Origin: Candidatus Cloacimonadota bacterium
GTDB taxonomy: Bacteria > Cloacimonadota > Cloacimonadia > Cloacimonadales > Cloacimonadaceae
DNA length: 12,690 bases
Direction of reading: 5' to 3'
NCBI GenBank assembly: GCA_023421135.1
Contig: JAEZUG010000037.1
Span: 1-12,690 of the forward strand
Positions 1 through 8,039 of this stretch are shown piece after piece; position 1 is the first letter of the stretch, and each line of letters begins with the position of its first letter. A program made the position numbers and the translations under genes. The notes beneath the pieces are model-generated. The model saw only the letters and a program-made list of their open reading frames with translations, had not been told where the DNA came from and made no database searches.

Positions 1-35
1 ACCATTTGTACAACAATAGTATGACAAGTTTATGG

Positions 36-55
36 ATTCCTGCCTTCGCAGGAAT
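36..55. repeat. Small perfect inverted repeat (dispersed-repeat type)
   Basis: ATTCCTGC (36-43) and GCAGGAAT (48-55) form a perfect 8-bp stem with a 4-base CTTC loop, flanked by TGG on the left and GACGG on the right. Hairpins of this form, GATTCCTGC..GCAGGAATGAC, are a common dispersed intergenic repeat style in bacterial genomes. It is not followed by a T tract on either strand, so it is unlikely to be an intrinsic terminator. Copy number in the genome cannot be judged from one window. Confidence 0.6.
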
Positions 56-133
56 GACGGTACGCTGAGCAGGGAGATAAAACCTAATGCGCGTCATGTA
101 TTACGGCATGTGCAACGGTCTTAAAGATACGTG

Positions 134-168
134 TCCATTTGTGGTCTTTCATTTGTGTTCATTAGTGG
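134..168. repeat. Three imperfect copies of TTCATTWGTG
   Basis: TCCATTTGTGG (134-144), TTCATTTGTG (148-157) and TTCATTAGTGG (158-168) are near-copies of one 10-11 base unit, the last two directly abutting. It lies in the gene-free left end (1-210), beyond the terminator of the long operon, next to the hairpin at 36-55. It has no coding potential that I can see and resembles a low-complexity intergenic repeat. Confidence 0.5.
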
Positions 169-213
169 GAGAAAATCCTATTGATCCAGTCATCTGCGTG
201 CTATTTCGGCAGC

Positions 214-253
214 AAATAACAAAACCCGGAGGAGGGCAATCCCCTTCTCCGGG
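214..253 (-). terminator. Intrinsic terminator after the CoA-transferase genes
   Basis: Read on the minus strand, positions 253-225 fold into a GC-rich stem. CCCGGAG pairs with CTCCGGG, there is one A.C mismatch, three further C-G pairs and an adjoining A-T pair follow, and the loop is about 5 nt. A T-rich tract (TTTTGTTATTT, 224-214) comes right after the stem. It lies about 22 nt past the stop codon of the last gene, the usual place for a Rho-independent terminator ending this long transcription unit. Confidence 0.85.
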
Positions 254-275
254 CATACATTAGTAGATATTGAGC

Positions 276-923
276 TTAGAAACGGCCTACCTGGGCGGGA
301 ATGATGAGCTCTGCATCCGTGGCTTTGACCACTTCCTCGACGGAGAGACCTTCGGCGATCTCTTTGAGCACCAGGCCATCGGGAGTATGCTCCATCACCG
401 CCATATCGGTCACGATGAGGCTCACTTTGCCCTTGGCAGTCAGGGGCAGGGTACACTCTTTCAAGATCTTGGAATTGCCGTATTTATCGACGTGCTCTGT
501 GGCAACGATCACTTTCTTGGCTCCGGTCACCAGATCCATGGCTCCGCCCATTCCGGGAACCAGTTTACCGGGGATCATCCAATTGGCCAGATTGCCATAT
601 TGATCAACCTGCAGGGCACCCAGCACGGTGATATCGATGTGTCCGCCGCGGATAATGCCAAAACTGGTGGCACTATCAAAGTAGGCAGCTCCGGGCAGAC
701 AGGTTACAAAGCCGCCGCCGGCATTGATCAGATCTGCATCCTGGCAACCCTCTTCGGGGCAGGGTCCGACTCCCAGCATACCGTTCTCAGATTGAAAGAG
801 CACGTGCACGCCTTCCGGGATGTGGTTTGCCACTTCTGTGGGCAGGCCGATACCGAGGTTCACATAGTCGCCGTCACGGAGTTCTCGGGCTATTCTGCTA
901 CCGATTACGATGCGCTTATCCAT
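276..923 (-). CDS. atoA: CoA-transferase subunit B (acetate/acetoacetate CoA-transferase beta, AtoA/ScoB type)
   Basis: This is the beta subunit of a family I CoA-transferase, which moves CoA between a carboxylic acid (acetate, acetoacetate, butyrate or succinate) and an acyl-CoA through a glutamyl-CoA enzyme intermediate in the cytoplasm. The family signature FQSENG lies at residues 44-48 plus flank, with Glu46 the expected catalytic glutamate. The family-typical blocks LGALQVDQYGNLANW (101-115) and GGAMDLVTGAKKVIVATEH (126-144) follow. At 215 residues it is full length (E. coli AtoA is about 216). The ATG is preceded by AAGGAGGAG (936-928), an excellent ribosome binding site. It overlaps the alpha-subunit gene by 8 nt, so translation is probably coupled. 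The exact acid partner cannot be read from sequence; the symbol denotes the closest subfamily (ctfB or scoB would be equivalent). Confidence 0.93.
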   Translation of the reverse strand: MDKRIVIGSRIARELRDGDYVNLGIGLPTEVANHIPEGVHVLFQSENGMLGVGPCPEEGCQDADLINAGGGFVTCLPGAAYFDSATSFGIIRGGHIDITVLGALQVDQYGNLANWMIPGKLVPGMGGAMDLVTGAKKVIVATEHVDKYGNSKILKECTLPLTAKGKVSLIVTDMAVMEHTPDGLVLKEIAEGLSVEEVVKATDAELIIPAQVGRF

Positions 924-1581
924 TATTCTCCTCCTTGTGCAAGACCAAATGTGTCACAAAGATTCCGGGGGTGACCACATCTTCCGGATCGATCTGACCA
1001 ATCTCCACGATCTCATCGACTTCGGCGATGGTGATGGGAGCGGCAGTTGCCATGATGGGATTGGAATTGCGGCTGGTTTTGGTGTAAACCAGGTTGCCCA
1101 TCTTATCGGCTTTCTTGGCACGGATGATGGCGACGTCGCCCCCGATGGCGGGTTCCAGCAGGTAGTCTTTGCCATCCTGAGTGATGATCTGTTTCTTTTC
1201 CTGGACCACGGTTCCCAAGCCTGTGGGAGTCAGGACTCCTCCCAGACCAAAGCCATAGGCTCGGACGCGCTCCATCAGAGTGCCTTGCGGAACCAGCTCG
1301 ATCTCGATCTCTCCGCTGTTCATCTGGGCTTGAATGGCCTTGTTGGTTCCCAGATGGGAAACCTGTGCGCTCTTCACCTGATGATTGACAACCAGTTTTC
1401 CAATGCCCCGATTCTCGTAATCGGAGGCGATAACAACAATGTGAAGGTCTTTTGTAGCTTCTGCTACGATAGCGTCGATAAGCTGTTCCGGAGCGCCCAC
1501 GGCCAGGAATCCCCCGATCAGGAGACGGCAATTGGGCTGGATCAGCTTGGCGGCTTCGGATGCGCTGATAATCTTTGGCAT
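916..1581 (-). CDS. atoD: CoA-transferase subunit A (acetate/acetoacetate CoA-transferase alpha, AtoD/ScoA type)
   Basis: This is the alpha subunit, partner of the downstream beta subunit. It supplies the CoA-binding half of the heteromeric family I CoA-transferase. Evidence: NCRLLIGGFLAVGAP (17-31), which closely fits the CoA-transferase subunit 1 signature GGFxxxGxP; SGEIEIELVPQGTLMERVRA (89-108); a GLGGVLTPTGLGT segment; and a C-terminal TPGIFVTHLV block. Its 221 residues match the family length (E. coli AtoD about 220). The start is fixed by AAGGAG (1592-1587), 5 nt before the ATG. The hflX stop codon TAA (1594-1592) touches this ribosome binding site, so the two genes are 10 nt apart and almost surely on one transcript. 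Possible roles are butyrate or acetoacetate activation in amino-acid fermentation; substrate choice is inference. Confidence 0.93.
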   Translation of the reverse strand: MPKIISASEAAKLIQPNCRLLIGGFLAVGAPEQLIDAIVAEATKDLHIVVIASDYENRGIGKLVVNHQVKSAQVSHLGTNKAIQAQMNSGEIEIELVPQGTLMERVRAYGFGLGGVLTPTGLGTVVQEKKQIITQDGKDYLLEPAIGGDVAIIRAKKADKMGNLVYTKTSRNSNPIMATAAPITIAEVDEIVEIGQIDPEDVVTPGIFVTHLVLHKEENNG

Positions 1582-1591
1582 CTTGGCTCCT

Positions 1592-2923
1592 TTATACTAT
1601 GTATTCTGTGATTAAATGTTTATCCTTCTCCCCCACTATCACTTCCAGCCACACAGCATCATCCTTGTAGTCCTCTTTGATAATCTTGGCGGTTTCGTGC
1701 AGTTTGGCGACCAGAGCGGTCTTATCGTAAGGGATGCGAAGGGAGATCTGCTCGGTGTGGTGTATCACGCTCTCGGCCTGCTTCAGCAGATCATCAAGGT
1801 TTTGCCCTTTGAGAGCGGAGATAAAGATGGCCTCCGGGAATCTGCGGGAGAGAAAGGCTTTTCGGATGGAATCCAGCTCATCTGCTTTGTTCAGCACCAG
1901 AATCTGAGGAATCTGGTCTGCCTTGATCTGCGCCAAAACCTCCTGCACCTGCTCCACATAATAATCCAGCCTGTCGTCGTTGCAATCCACCACATGCAGC
2001 AGCAGATCGGCATTCTCGACCTCCATCAGGGTAGCCTGGAATGATGCCACCAAATGGTGAGGCAGGCGGGAGATGAAGCCCACGGTGTCCGAGAGGACGA
2101 TGGGCGAACCGGTGGAGAGCTTGAGCTGGCGGGAAGTGCTGTCCAGAGTGGCAAAAAGCTTGTCCTGCACCAGCACTCCGGCATTGGTGAGAGCATTGAA
2201 GAGAGTGGATTTGCCGGCATTGGTATAGCCCACGATGCAGATCTTGGGAGAATTGTCCCGCTGCTTACGCTGAGTGTATTTATGCTGTACGATCTGAGCG
2301 ATGGCAGCTTTTACAGAGCGGATCTGGGTGCGGATCAGGCGTTTATCGATCTCTATCTGTTTTTCACCCATACCGCGGGAAGCGCTACCGCCAGCGCTGC
2401 GGGCTGAACCACGTTCTTTATCAAAGTGTCCCCAGAGCTTCCTGAGACGGGGAAGCTGATATTCCAGCTCCGCCAGGCGGATTTGCAGCTTGGCTTCTTT
2501 GGTTTTGGCATGTTCGTGAAAGATCGAGAGGATCACCTCGGTGCGGTCGATCACGCGGATGCCGAAATTGCGGTCTATGTTTCGTGCCTGGATGGGATTG
2601 AGCTCCTCATTGACCACCATGATATCCGCCCCGGCCTGCAGCATTTTGTGGGCAATCTCTTCCAAAAAGCCTTTGCCAAAGAAGCTGCTCCGCTCCGGAT
2701 TGGCACGTTTCTGGGTATAGCGCCCCAAGCTCTGGATGCCGGCTGTATCCAAGAGCCTGTCCATCTCGTCCAGGCTGGATTGGGTCTCACGTTCGGTCTC
2801 GCCCTGACGGATCAGGTGGGCAACAAAAGCGGTCTCTTCCCGGTCTCGCTCGACCGTCCAGAGCTCATCTTCCAGCCCTAGCTCTTCAATATCCAATAAA
2901 TCCAGATAATCTGTGTCCTTCAT
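1592..2923 (-). CDS. hflX: GTPase HflX (ribosome-splitting/associated GTPase)
   Basis: HflX is a translational GTPase of the TRAFAC class that binds the 50S subunit and splits stalled or stressed 70S ribosomes in the cytoplasm. The HflX N-terminal domain covers about residues 40-165, with the family hallmark SSFFGKGFLEEI (79-90). A linker (RGMGEKQIEIDKR, 183-195) corresponds to the usual GxGExxLExDRR motif. The G domain shows G1 GYTNAGKST (232-240), G3 DTVGF (279-283), G4 NKAD (345-348) and G5 SAL (369-371). Its 443 residues are normal. About 40 acidic, poorly conserved residues precede the core. AGGAG, overlapping the TAG stop of the upstream protease gene, sits 6 nt before the ATG, and the intergenic gap is 9 nt. 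Linkage to secreted proteases is unusual and may be positional only. Confidence 0.96.
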   Translation of the reverse strand: MKDTDYLDLLDIEELGLEDELWTVERDREETAFVAHLIRQGETERETQSSLDEMDRLLDTAGIQSLGRYTQKRANPERSSFFGKGFLEEIAHKMLQAGADIMVVNEELNPIQARNIDRNFGIRVIDRTEVILSIFHEHAKTKEAKLQIRLAELEYQLPRLRKLWGHFDKERGSARSAGGSASRGMGEKQIEIDKRLIRTQIRSVKAAIAQIVQHKYTQRKQRDNSPKICIVGYTNAGKSTLFNALTNAGVLVQDKLFATLDSTSRQLKLSTGSPIVLSDTVGFISRLPHHLVASFQATLMEVENADLLLHVVDCNDDRLDYYVEQVQEVLAQIKADQIPQILVLNKADELDSIRKAFLSRRFPEAIFISALKGQNLDDLLKQAESVIHHTEQISLRIPYDKTALVAKLHETAKIIKEDYKDDAVWLEVIVGEKDKHLITEYIV

Positions 2924-2932
2924 CCCATTCTC

Positions 2933-5900
2933 CTATTTGATGATGGCGAATTGTCCCCTTCGGCTATCTCCATTCATCTCGATCACATAATAATAGATGC
3001 CGCTGGAGACCTTTAAGCCGCTGTTATTGACCAGGTTCCAGCGCCAGGTGATATTGTTGGATTCCGAATTGAACGGCCCGATGGAACTGCTATAGACCAG
3101 AGAGCCGGCACTATCGAAGATGCTGATCCTGCCTCTGTGGCCATCCGGGAAGTTTACAAAGGTAAGCCAATTCTGCTGAAGATCATAGATGGGATTGGGG
3201 AAGAGCTTGATCCGTGAAAGGTTGCGAATCTCTTCCAAGGCTACTCTGGCAGTGTTGTAGCGGGGAGAAAGAGCATTGCCGGAGAGGTCTTTCAAGCCGC
3301 AGATCTCGATGTAGTAGGATTGGTTGGAATAGCGCATGGCTTGCTGGAGGTTGATTGTGAGGCTGTTATCGTTCAGAATAGCAGAGAAAATCCTGTTGGC
3401 AGAATCGGTGGCGGGAACGGTTAGAGAGTAGTTCTCCAGATCATTCACGCCGGTAGGATCCAAAGGCTCGCTGAAGAGCACTGTGAAGCTCTTCCTATCG
3501 TGCGAGGCAGTAGCGCTCAGGACTCTGGGAGCTTCAGTATCCGGGACATATTCAAAGGAATACTCAGTCTGATTTGGTGAAGTCCCGGTCTTGCCCCGAA
3601 CGTTGTGAAAACTCAGGGTGTAGGGGCTGGATTCGGGGCTCAGATTGGTGCTGAAACGTAGCTGCATGCCGTGTTGATTCAGAATTTGGTTCACCGAAGT
3701 GGGCATGCCGATGCCATTGTCCACGCTGTAGTAAGAAGGGTTGACTGCATCGTTTGCCATGGCTTGGTCAAAGACGAGGCGAATCTCATTTGTCCCCACC
3801 ATGTAAATGCCCAGGAGGCTGGGTTTTCGGAAGGGCATGGCATAAAGCCAGGGACTGGGCATGCTTTCAGCCGGACTGTAGCTGTTGTCCACTGCTGTCA
3901 CCGTGAAGCCATAGACCTGGCTTTCAGAAAGTCCTTGCATCAGGAAACTGGTGCTGTCTGTAGTACTCACCAGTTCGGTGGAGCCATCCGGATACATCAT
4001 ATAGACGTTGTAGGCAGGGGCTCCGCTATCCAGCCAGGAGATGCGTACACTCTCGTGATCATTGGGTTCCACTGTGCTCAGATATGGGCATGCAGGGCCA
4101 GTGAAGACAGTTCCCCTGGTCCATTCAGCCGCCCGGGTGGTATCTGCGGCAGCTCTGTAGTTTGTTAGGAAGCGAAGCTTGTTTTGAGTGTCTGTGTAGG
4201 TGCCGATCTTGAAGGTCTGGAAGCTTTCTCCATAGAATTCCGGCTTCCATTGGCCTTCCGTGTATTTCATGATGTAAAGGCTGGGCGAGAGAGCCAGGAT
4301 CACTTCATCTTTGCCGTCTTCATCCAAATCCACACTGTGGATGGCGTTTTGGGATTGGACATTGTTGAACATGATCGAGCCCATGGATTCATAGAGGTTG
4401 TTGCCAGTGGAGCGGAAGGATTCAAAGTACCAGAAGTTCATGTCCGGATTGAGGATACTGGTGTAGTTTCCACCCACGATGAATTCCCGGTTGCCGTCTC
4501 CTGTGTAATCCCCGCTGCTGAGCTGATAGGTGTTTGCCACGGGCATCCGGTAGTTCCAGCAAAGTTGCTCGGCATTGGCGTTGATCACCTCGTAGATCAT
4601 GACGTCGCCATCTGTATCTGCACAAAGGATGTCCGGCAGAGCATCTCTATCCAGGTTATCGACAATAATGGTGGGGGCAAAAGTGTTACGCAGAGAGGTT
4701 GGCGTGGTGTTTCTTAACTTATTGGTGGCAACGAATGTGGTGTCTGTATCGCGTCTATAAGTCTGGATCACGTTTTCAGTAGTAAGGTTTTTCACCAGCA
4801 GTATTCCGGTGTTGCCGGCAGTGAAATTGCCCATAGTACCACCGGATATGGAAGAATCCTGCCAGGCGATAGTACTGGGATAGATCTGATTGCCCATTTG
4901 CTTACGCAAGAACACTCTATCACTTTTGTGGCAGAGCAGTTCCAGGCTTTCATTATCCGTGGAACCAAGAGCCAGGGGCTGGAAACTATCGCCAAAGTCA
5001 TAGACCATCAGATGCCCGGCTGTTCTGGGCTCATAGGCTTTCACTCTGCCATAGCCCGTGCTGGGCAGATCCATGGAGATATATTCCTGGTAGTTATTGG
5101 CATTGAAATCAAAGGATCCGGTGAGAGGAACTCTTCCTGCTCCAATATCAGTTCTTTCATAGCCATAGGTTTTTACTGCCTGATACTGGATGTCTTTGAA
5201 ATCTGCTATCTGGGGGCCGGAGTATCCCATGCCACTCTGGTTGCTGGCCTGAATGCGCACCGAGATCATGCCGGGAGGGATGGAGCTGGGTAGAGCCCAA
5301 ATCTGGATACTGTCCTGAACGGCAGAATAGCTGTAGTGCAAAGACCCATCCGAAGCAGTGATGATCAGGCTGCTGCGCACCGGCTCGTTAAACTTGGCGG
5401 AGATATAGTGTCTTAGATTCTGAGCCTCATACCGCTCAAAACTCTGCAGTGTGCCTGCCACAGGCAAGGGACTGGTGCTGTCATATATCACTGTGCGGTA
5501 ATAGTTATAGCTAGCTCCCTGCTGATCTCTGAATTGGATTCGAATGAGGTACTTACCCTCTGGCAGATGATCCGGAATATTGAACTGAGCCACCACACCG
5601 TCTGAGACCTGGGAGTAATAATAGAACGGCTGGAAGGTGTCGTCATGGACGTTTCTCCAATCGCTCTCGGAGGGAGCAGACTTGGAAGAACGCATCACAG
5701 AATAGCGCAGGAAGTTTTCTGCCTGCACAGTTCCCTCTATCTGAAACGGAGAGCTCACCCCCTGCATTTCCAGGGGATAAGTCAGATTTATCACTGGAGG
5801 ATTGATGTTTTCCAAAAGCTTACGTACGTTCAGCAGGCCGTGACCGTAACGTATATCAAAGCCGGGATCTCCCAGATCATCAGTGGAATTGAGCACGCGG

Positions 5901-7105
5901 GAACGCACCTGTTCAGGACTGAGATCGGGACGGATGGATTTGAGCAGGGCGATTGCTCCTGTTACATAGGGAGAAGACATTGAGGTGCCACTCTGTTCCA
6001 GATACTGCTCTCCGGGAGTGGTCTTGTATGTGCTGAGCACCAGTTCTCCCGGAGCAACGACATCCAGATCCACACCATAGCTGGAAAAAGAAGAGAGCAC
6101 TCTGGCGCGGCTCACCGAAGCAACCGAGATCACCGTGGAAAGCTTGGCAGGATATGAAAGATTGGGGCCAAAAGTATTTCCGGAGGAAGCCACCAGGGTC
6201 GTTCCACGATTGTAAGCATATTCACAGGCATCAGCAATAATGGGTGAATAGCTGGGATCTCCCCAGCTCATATTCACAACACTGGCACCCATATCTGCAG
6301 CATATATTATTGCAGCAGCAGCATCGTCGTCCTGAAGATAACCCTCTCCGCCGGTCACCCGGAATCCTGCCCGAATTGGCAGGAGCCGAACATTCCAGGC
6401 CACTCCGCAGACGCCAACTCCATTGTTTCCCACTGCTCCGACAATCCCGGCGACGTGAGTGCCGTGATAGTTCTCGTCCGAAGCATCATTATCCGGGGTC
6501 AGGAAGTCTCCCAAGGCAGAGGCAGTGAGCTCTGGAGCATCACAGAAATCCCATCCGCGCCAATCATCGATATAGCCATTATTATCATCATCAAGTCCGT
6601 TATCCGGGATCTCGCTCTCATTGATAAAGATATTAGCAGCCAAGTCCGGATGATCCATCAACACACCCGAATCTATAATCCCCACGATCACCACATCGCT
6701 CCCCGTGGTCAAGTTCCAGGCCTGAGGCAGAGATACAATTGGATGCTGCAACCTGGAGTAGAGCGGATCATTGGGCTCAATATGGAACTGCCGGAGATAG
6801 TTCGGCTGGATATACTCTATCCCCTCAAAAGCGTATCTTCCTGCTTGAAGGGCTTCCCAATCCGGCTCTCGCTCCAAATCCACCAGGTAGTACTGAGATC
6901 CCGGCATGCCTTTCACCCTGCGTAAGTTACTGGCACCCAGCCCCGAAAGGTAAGTATCAAAGGCAGTGATCCCAATCTTCCCAGCATCGATGCTGCGGGA
7001 CTGAGAGGTCTTGAAGAGCAACTGCCCCGGCGTAACATTCAGAGCAGATATAGCACAAGCCAATAAGGCGATAAATAGACAGAGCACAAAGTGTTTTGCT
7101 GGCAT
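2933..7105 (-). CDS. Secreted S8 subtilisin-like serine protease with FG-GAP-like repeats, Fn3/Ig-like domains and T9SS type A sorting domain
   Basis: This 1390-residue exported protease begins with a signal peptide (1-21, hydrophobic core FVLCLFIALLACAIS). An I9-like propeptide follows to about 105, ending EYIQPNYLRQF. The S8 domain (about 115-430) has an intact triad: Asp145 in IIDSGV, His214 in HGTHVAG and Ser375 in SGTSMSSP. The oxyanion Asn310 lies in SSGN, and an acidic DDDNNGYIDD loop (172-181) is probably Ca-binding. Beta-rich Ig-like modules span about 430-640. FG-GAP/VCBS-like repeats occur near 811-834, 863-880 and 924-940 (DxDxDG-like motifs), an Fn3-like domain near 1010-1085, and two SbsA-like Ig domains near 1093-1290. 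The last 90 residues, opening with LFPNP, are a T9SS type A sorting domain. It starts 14 nt after the barrel gene with AAGGAA upstream of the ATG. It probably degrades extracellular protein; surface anchoring or release is unresolved. Confidence 0.95.
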   Translation of the reverse strand: MPAKHFVLCLFIALLACAISALNVTPGQLLFKTSQSRSIDAGKIGITAFDTYLSGLGASNLRRVKGMPGSQYYLVDLEREPDWEALQAGRYAFEGIEYIQPNYLRQFHIEPNDPLYSRLQHPIVSLPQAWNLTTGSDVVIVGIIDSGVLMDHPDLAANIFINESEIPDNGLDDDNNGYIDDWRGWDFCDAPELTASALGDFLTPDNDASDENYHGTHVAGIVGAVGNNGVGVCGVAWNVRLLPIRAGFRVTGGEGYLQDDDAAAAIIYAADMGASVVNMSWGDPSYSPIIADACEYAYNRGTTLVASSGNTFGPNLSYPAKLSTVISVASVSRARVLSSFSSYGVDLDVVAPGELVLSTYKTTPGEQYLEQSGTSMSSPYVTGAIALLKSIRPDLSPEQVRSRVLNSTDDLGDPGFDIRYGHGLLNVRKLLENINPPVINLTYPLEMQGVSSPFQIEGTVQAENFLRYSVMRSSKSAPSESDWRNVHDDTFQPFYYYSQVSDGVVAQFNIPDHLPEGKYLIRIQFRDQQGASYNYYRTVIYDSTSPLPVAGTLQSFERYEAQNLRHYISAKFNEPVRSSLIITASDGSLHYSYSAVQDSIQIWALPSSIPPGMISVRIQASNQSGMGYSGPQIADFKDIQYQAVKTYGYERTDIGAGRVPLTGSFDFNANNYQEYISMDLPSTGYGRVKAYEPRTAGHLMVYDFGDSFQPLALGSTDNESLELLCHKSDRVFLRKQMGNQIYPSTIAWQDSSISGGTMGNFTAGNTGILLVKNLTTENVIQTYRRDTDTTFVATNKLRNTTPTSLRNTFAPTIIVDNLDRDALPDILCADTDGDVMIYEVINANAEQLCWNYRMPVANTYQLSSGDYTGDGNREFIVGGNYTSILNPDMNFWYFESFRSTGNNLYESMGSIMFNNVQSQNAIHSVDLDEDGKDEVILALSPSLYIMKYTEGQWKPEFYGESFQTFKIGTYTDTQNKLRFLTNYRAAADTTRAAEWTRGTVFTGPACPYLSTVEPNDHESVRISWLDSGAPAYNVYMMYPDGSTELVSTTDSTSFLMQGLSESQVYGFTVTAVDNSYSPAESMPSPWLYAMPFRKPSLLGIYMVGTNEIRLVFDQAMANDAVNPSYYSVDNGIGMPTSVNQILNQHGMQLRFSTNLSPESSPYTLSFHNVRGKTGTSPNQTEYSFEYVPDTEAPRVLSATASHDRKSFTVLFSEPLDPTGVNDLENYSLTVPATDSANRIFSAILNDNSLTINLQQAMRYSNQSYYIEICGLKDLSGNALSPRYNTARVALEEIRNLSRIKLFPNPIYDLQQNWLTFVNFPDGHRGRISIFDSAGSLVYSSSIGPFNSESNNITWRWNLVNNSGLKVSSGIYYYVIEMNGDSRRGQFAIIK

Positions 7106-7119
7106 CCTCTTTCCTTAGT

Positions 7120-8028
7120 CTAGAAGTGGTAGCTTAGACCCAAAGCATGGATAGAATTCAGGTCTCCAACGGAATCTGCCCAACCGTAGTCCACCCCAAA
7201 TTTCTGAAAGCGAAAGCCCAGACCGGCGCTGAAGGCTTCGCCACTGTAGTTAATTCTGTAACCTGCACGTAAGATCAAGCTATCCCAGAGCATAGCCTCA
7301 GAGTGCAGGGTGCCTTTGACAGGCTCGTCCATGGCTTTACTAACCGAACCACCCACCACTACATTGGAGTTGTCAAAGCTGAAACTCCGGTTCAAATCCA
7401 GCTCTGCAATCACAGGCAGGTCGATGGCTTCGTTGTTCATTTTGGAGCTGAGCCCCAGGTTTCGCACAGCCACAGAAAGCTTGGTGTCCTGAAGCGGAGG
7501 CAGCCAGGTGTAACCCAGATCTGTGCTGAATCCCACACTGGAGGCACTTGCCAGCTTCTCATAGACAAAGCCACCATTTATGCCAATATACTGGCTGGGA
7601 CTGAGCCGCAGAGAGTAATTCAGCATCAAACCCATATCCAGAGGATTATAGGTTCCTATAATGTTTCCGGCTTCATCCCGCTTTTCAATCTCGCCATAGC
7701 TGAGATGACGGAGCAACATGCCAAAGTGAGTTCTGCGGGTGGAATAGGAATAACAGACATTGGTATAATCCGTATCTGCCAACCACTTACTGTGGGAAAC
7801 ACCCAGACTTCTCTGACGCTCCACTGTGTTCAGAGCAGGTTGCAGAGCAAAGGCAGCAGGGTTGGAAACCGCATCCGCAGCCCGGCCTGCCAGGGCCAAA
7901 GAAGCAGGACTGACCGGTATGTGCAAGAACTTAAAGCCATATTCTCCGGCATTGTCCTGAATCTGGGCAAAGAGTGAACCACTGATGAGGAGCGCTATCC
8001 AAATGCTAATAATGCTTCTATATCTCAT
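7120..8028 (-). CDS. PorV/PorQ-family outer-membrane beta-barrel protein (putative T9SS component)
   Basis: This 302-residue protein has a clear signal peptide (MRYRSIISIWIALLISGSLFAQ) and a beta-strand-rich body. It ends in Tyr-His-Phe, with the aromatic C-terminus typical of outer-membrane barrels. GFKFLHIPVSPASLALAGRA (31-50), followed by DAVSNPAA, is the opening of the PorV/PorQ/UPF0164-like family. SYGEIEKRDEAGNIIGTY (110-127) recalls PorQ, and LRAGYRINYSGEAFSAGLGF (253-272) the family's C-terminal strands. PorV and PorQ belong to the T9SS attachment complex; PorV also shuttles cargo from the translocon. It sits between two T9SS cargo genes and overlaps the upstream stop (TAATG). An ATG exists at 8040, but GGAG lies 6 nt before the ATG at 8028, so the latter is preferred. 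Which paralogue it is, and whether it acts only on its neighbours, is not decidable here. Confidence 0.8.
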   Translation of the reverse strand: MRYRSIISIWIALLISGSLFAQIQDNAGEYGFKFLHIPVSPASLALAGRAADAVSNPAAFALQPALNTVERQRSLGVSHSKWLADTDYTNVCYSYSTRRTHFGMLLRHLSYGEIEKRDEAGNIIGTYNPLDMGLMLNYSLRLSPSQYIGINGGFVYEKLASASSVGFSTDLGYTWLPPLQDTKLSVAVRNLGLSSKMNNEAIDLPVIAELDLNRSFSFDNSNVVVGGSVSKAMDEPVKGTLHSEAMLWDSLILRAGYRINYSGEAFSAGLGFRFQKFGVDYGWADSVGDLNSIHALGLSYHF

Positions 8029-8034
8029 TGTTAT

Positions 8035-8038
8035 CTCC
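8035..8038 (-). promoter_or_regulatory. Ribosome binding site deciding the start of the PorV/PorQ-like gene
   Basis: GGAG at 8038-8035 is followed by 6 nt and then ATG at 8028-8026. The upstream in-frame ATG at 8040-8038 overlaps the TAA of the metalloprotease gene as TAATG and has only a weak GAGA in front. The motif lies inside the first codons of the longer form, so initiation at 8028, or coupled initiation at 8040 by terminating ribosomes, are both possible. Confidence 0.55.
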
Positions 8039-8039
8039 A

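Noticed and set aside
270..974. Long plus-strand open frame (234 codons) opposite the CoA-transferase beta subunit gene
   Set aside because: It runs antisense to atoA, which has clear family motifs and a strong ribosome binding site. The antisense product has no recognisable features and is a codon-bias shadow.
910..1611. Plus-strand 233-codon frame opposite atoD, and similar frames opposite hflX, the proteases and the barrel gene
   Set aside because: All mirror confirmed coding sequence on the other strand, lack plausible starts with ribosome binding sites, and encode low-quality compositions.
2922..2932. Mini-ORF ATG GGA TGA whose stop overlaps the hflX start
   Set aside because: Its ATG is only one or two bases after GGAG, too close for initiation. 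It most likely arises by chance in the short intergenic gap.
7055..7066. Possible lipobox (LLAC, Cys17) in the S8 protease signal peptide
   Set aside because: It would give a very short signal sequence, and the hydrophobic core continues to a normal signal peptidase I site near residue 21. T9SS cargos usually use type I signal peptides.
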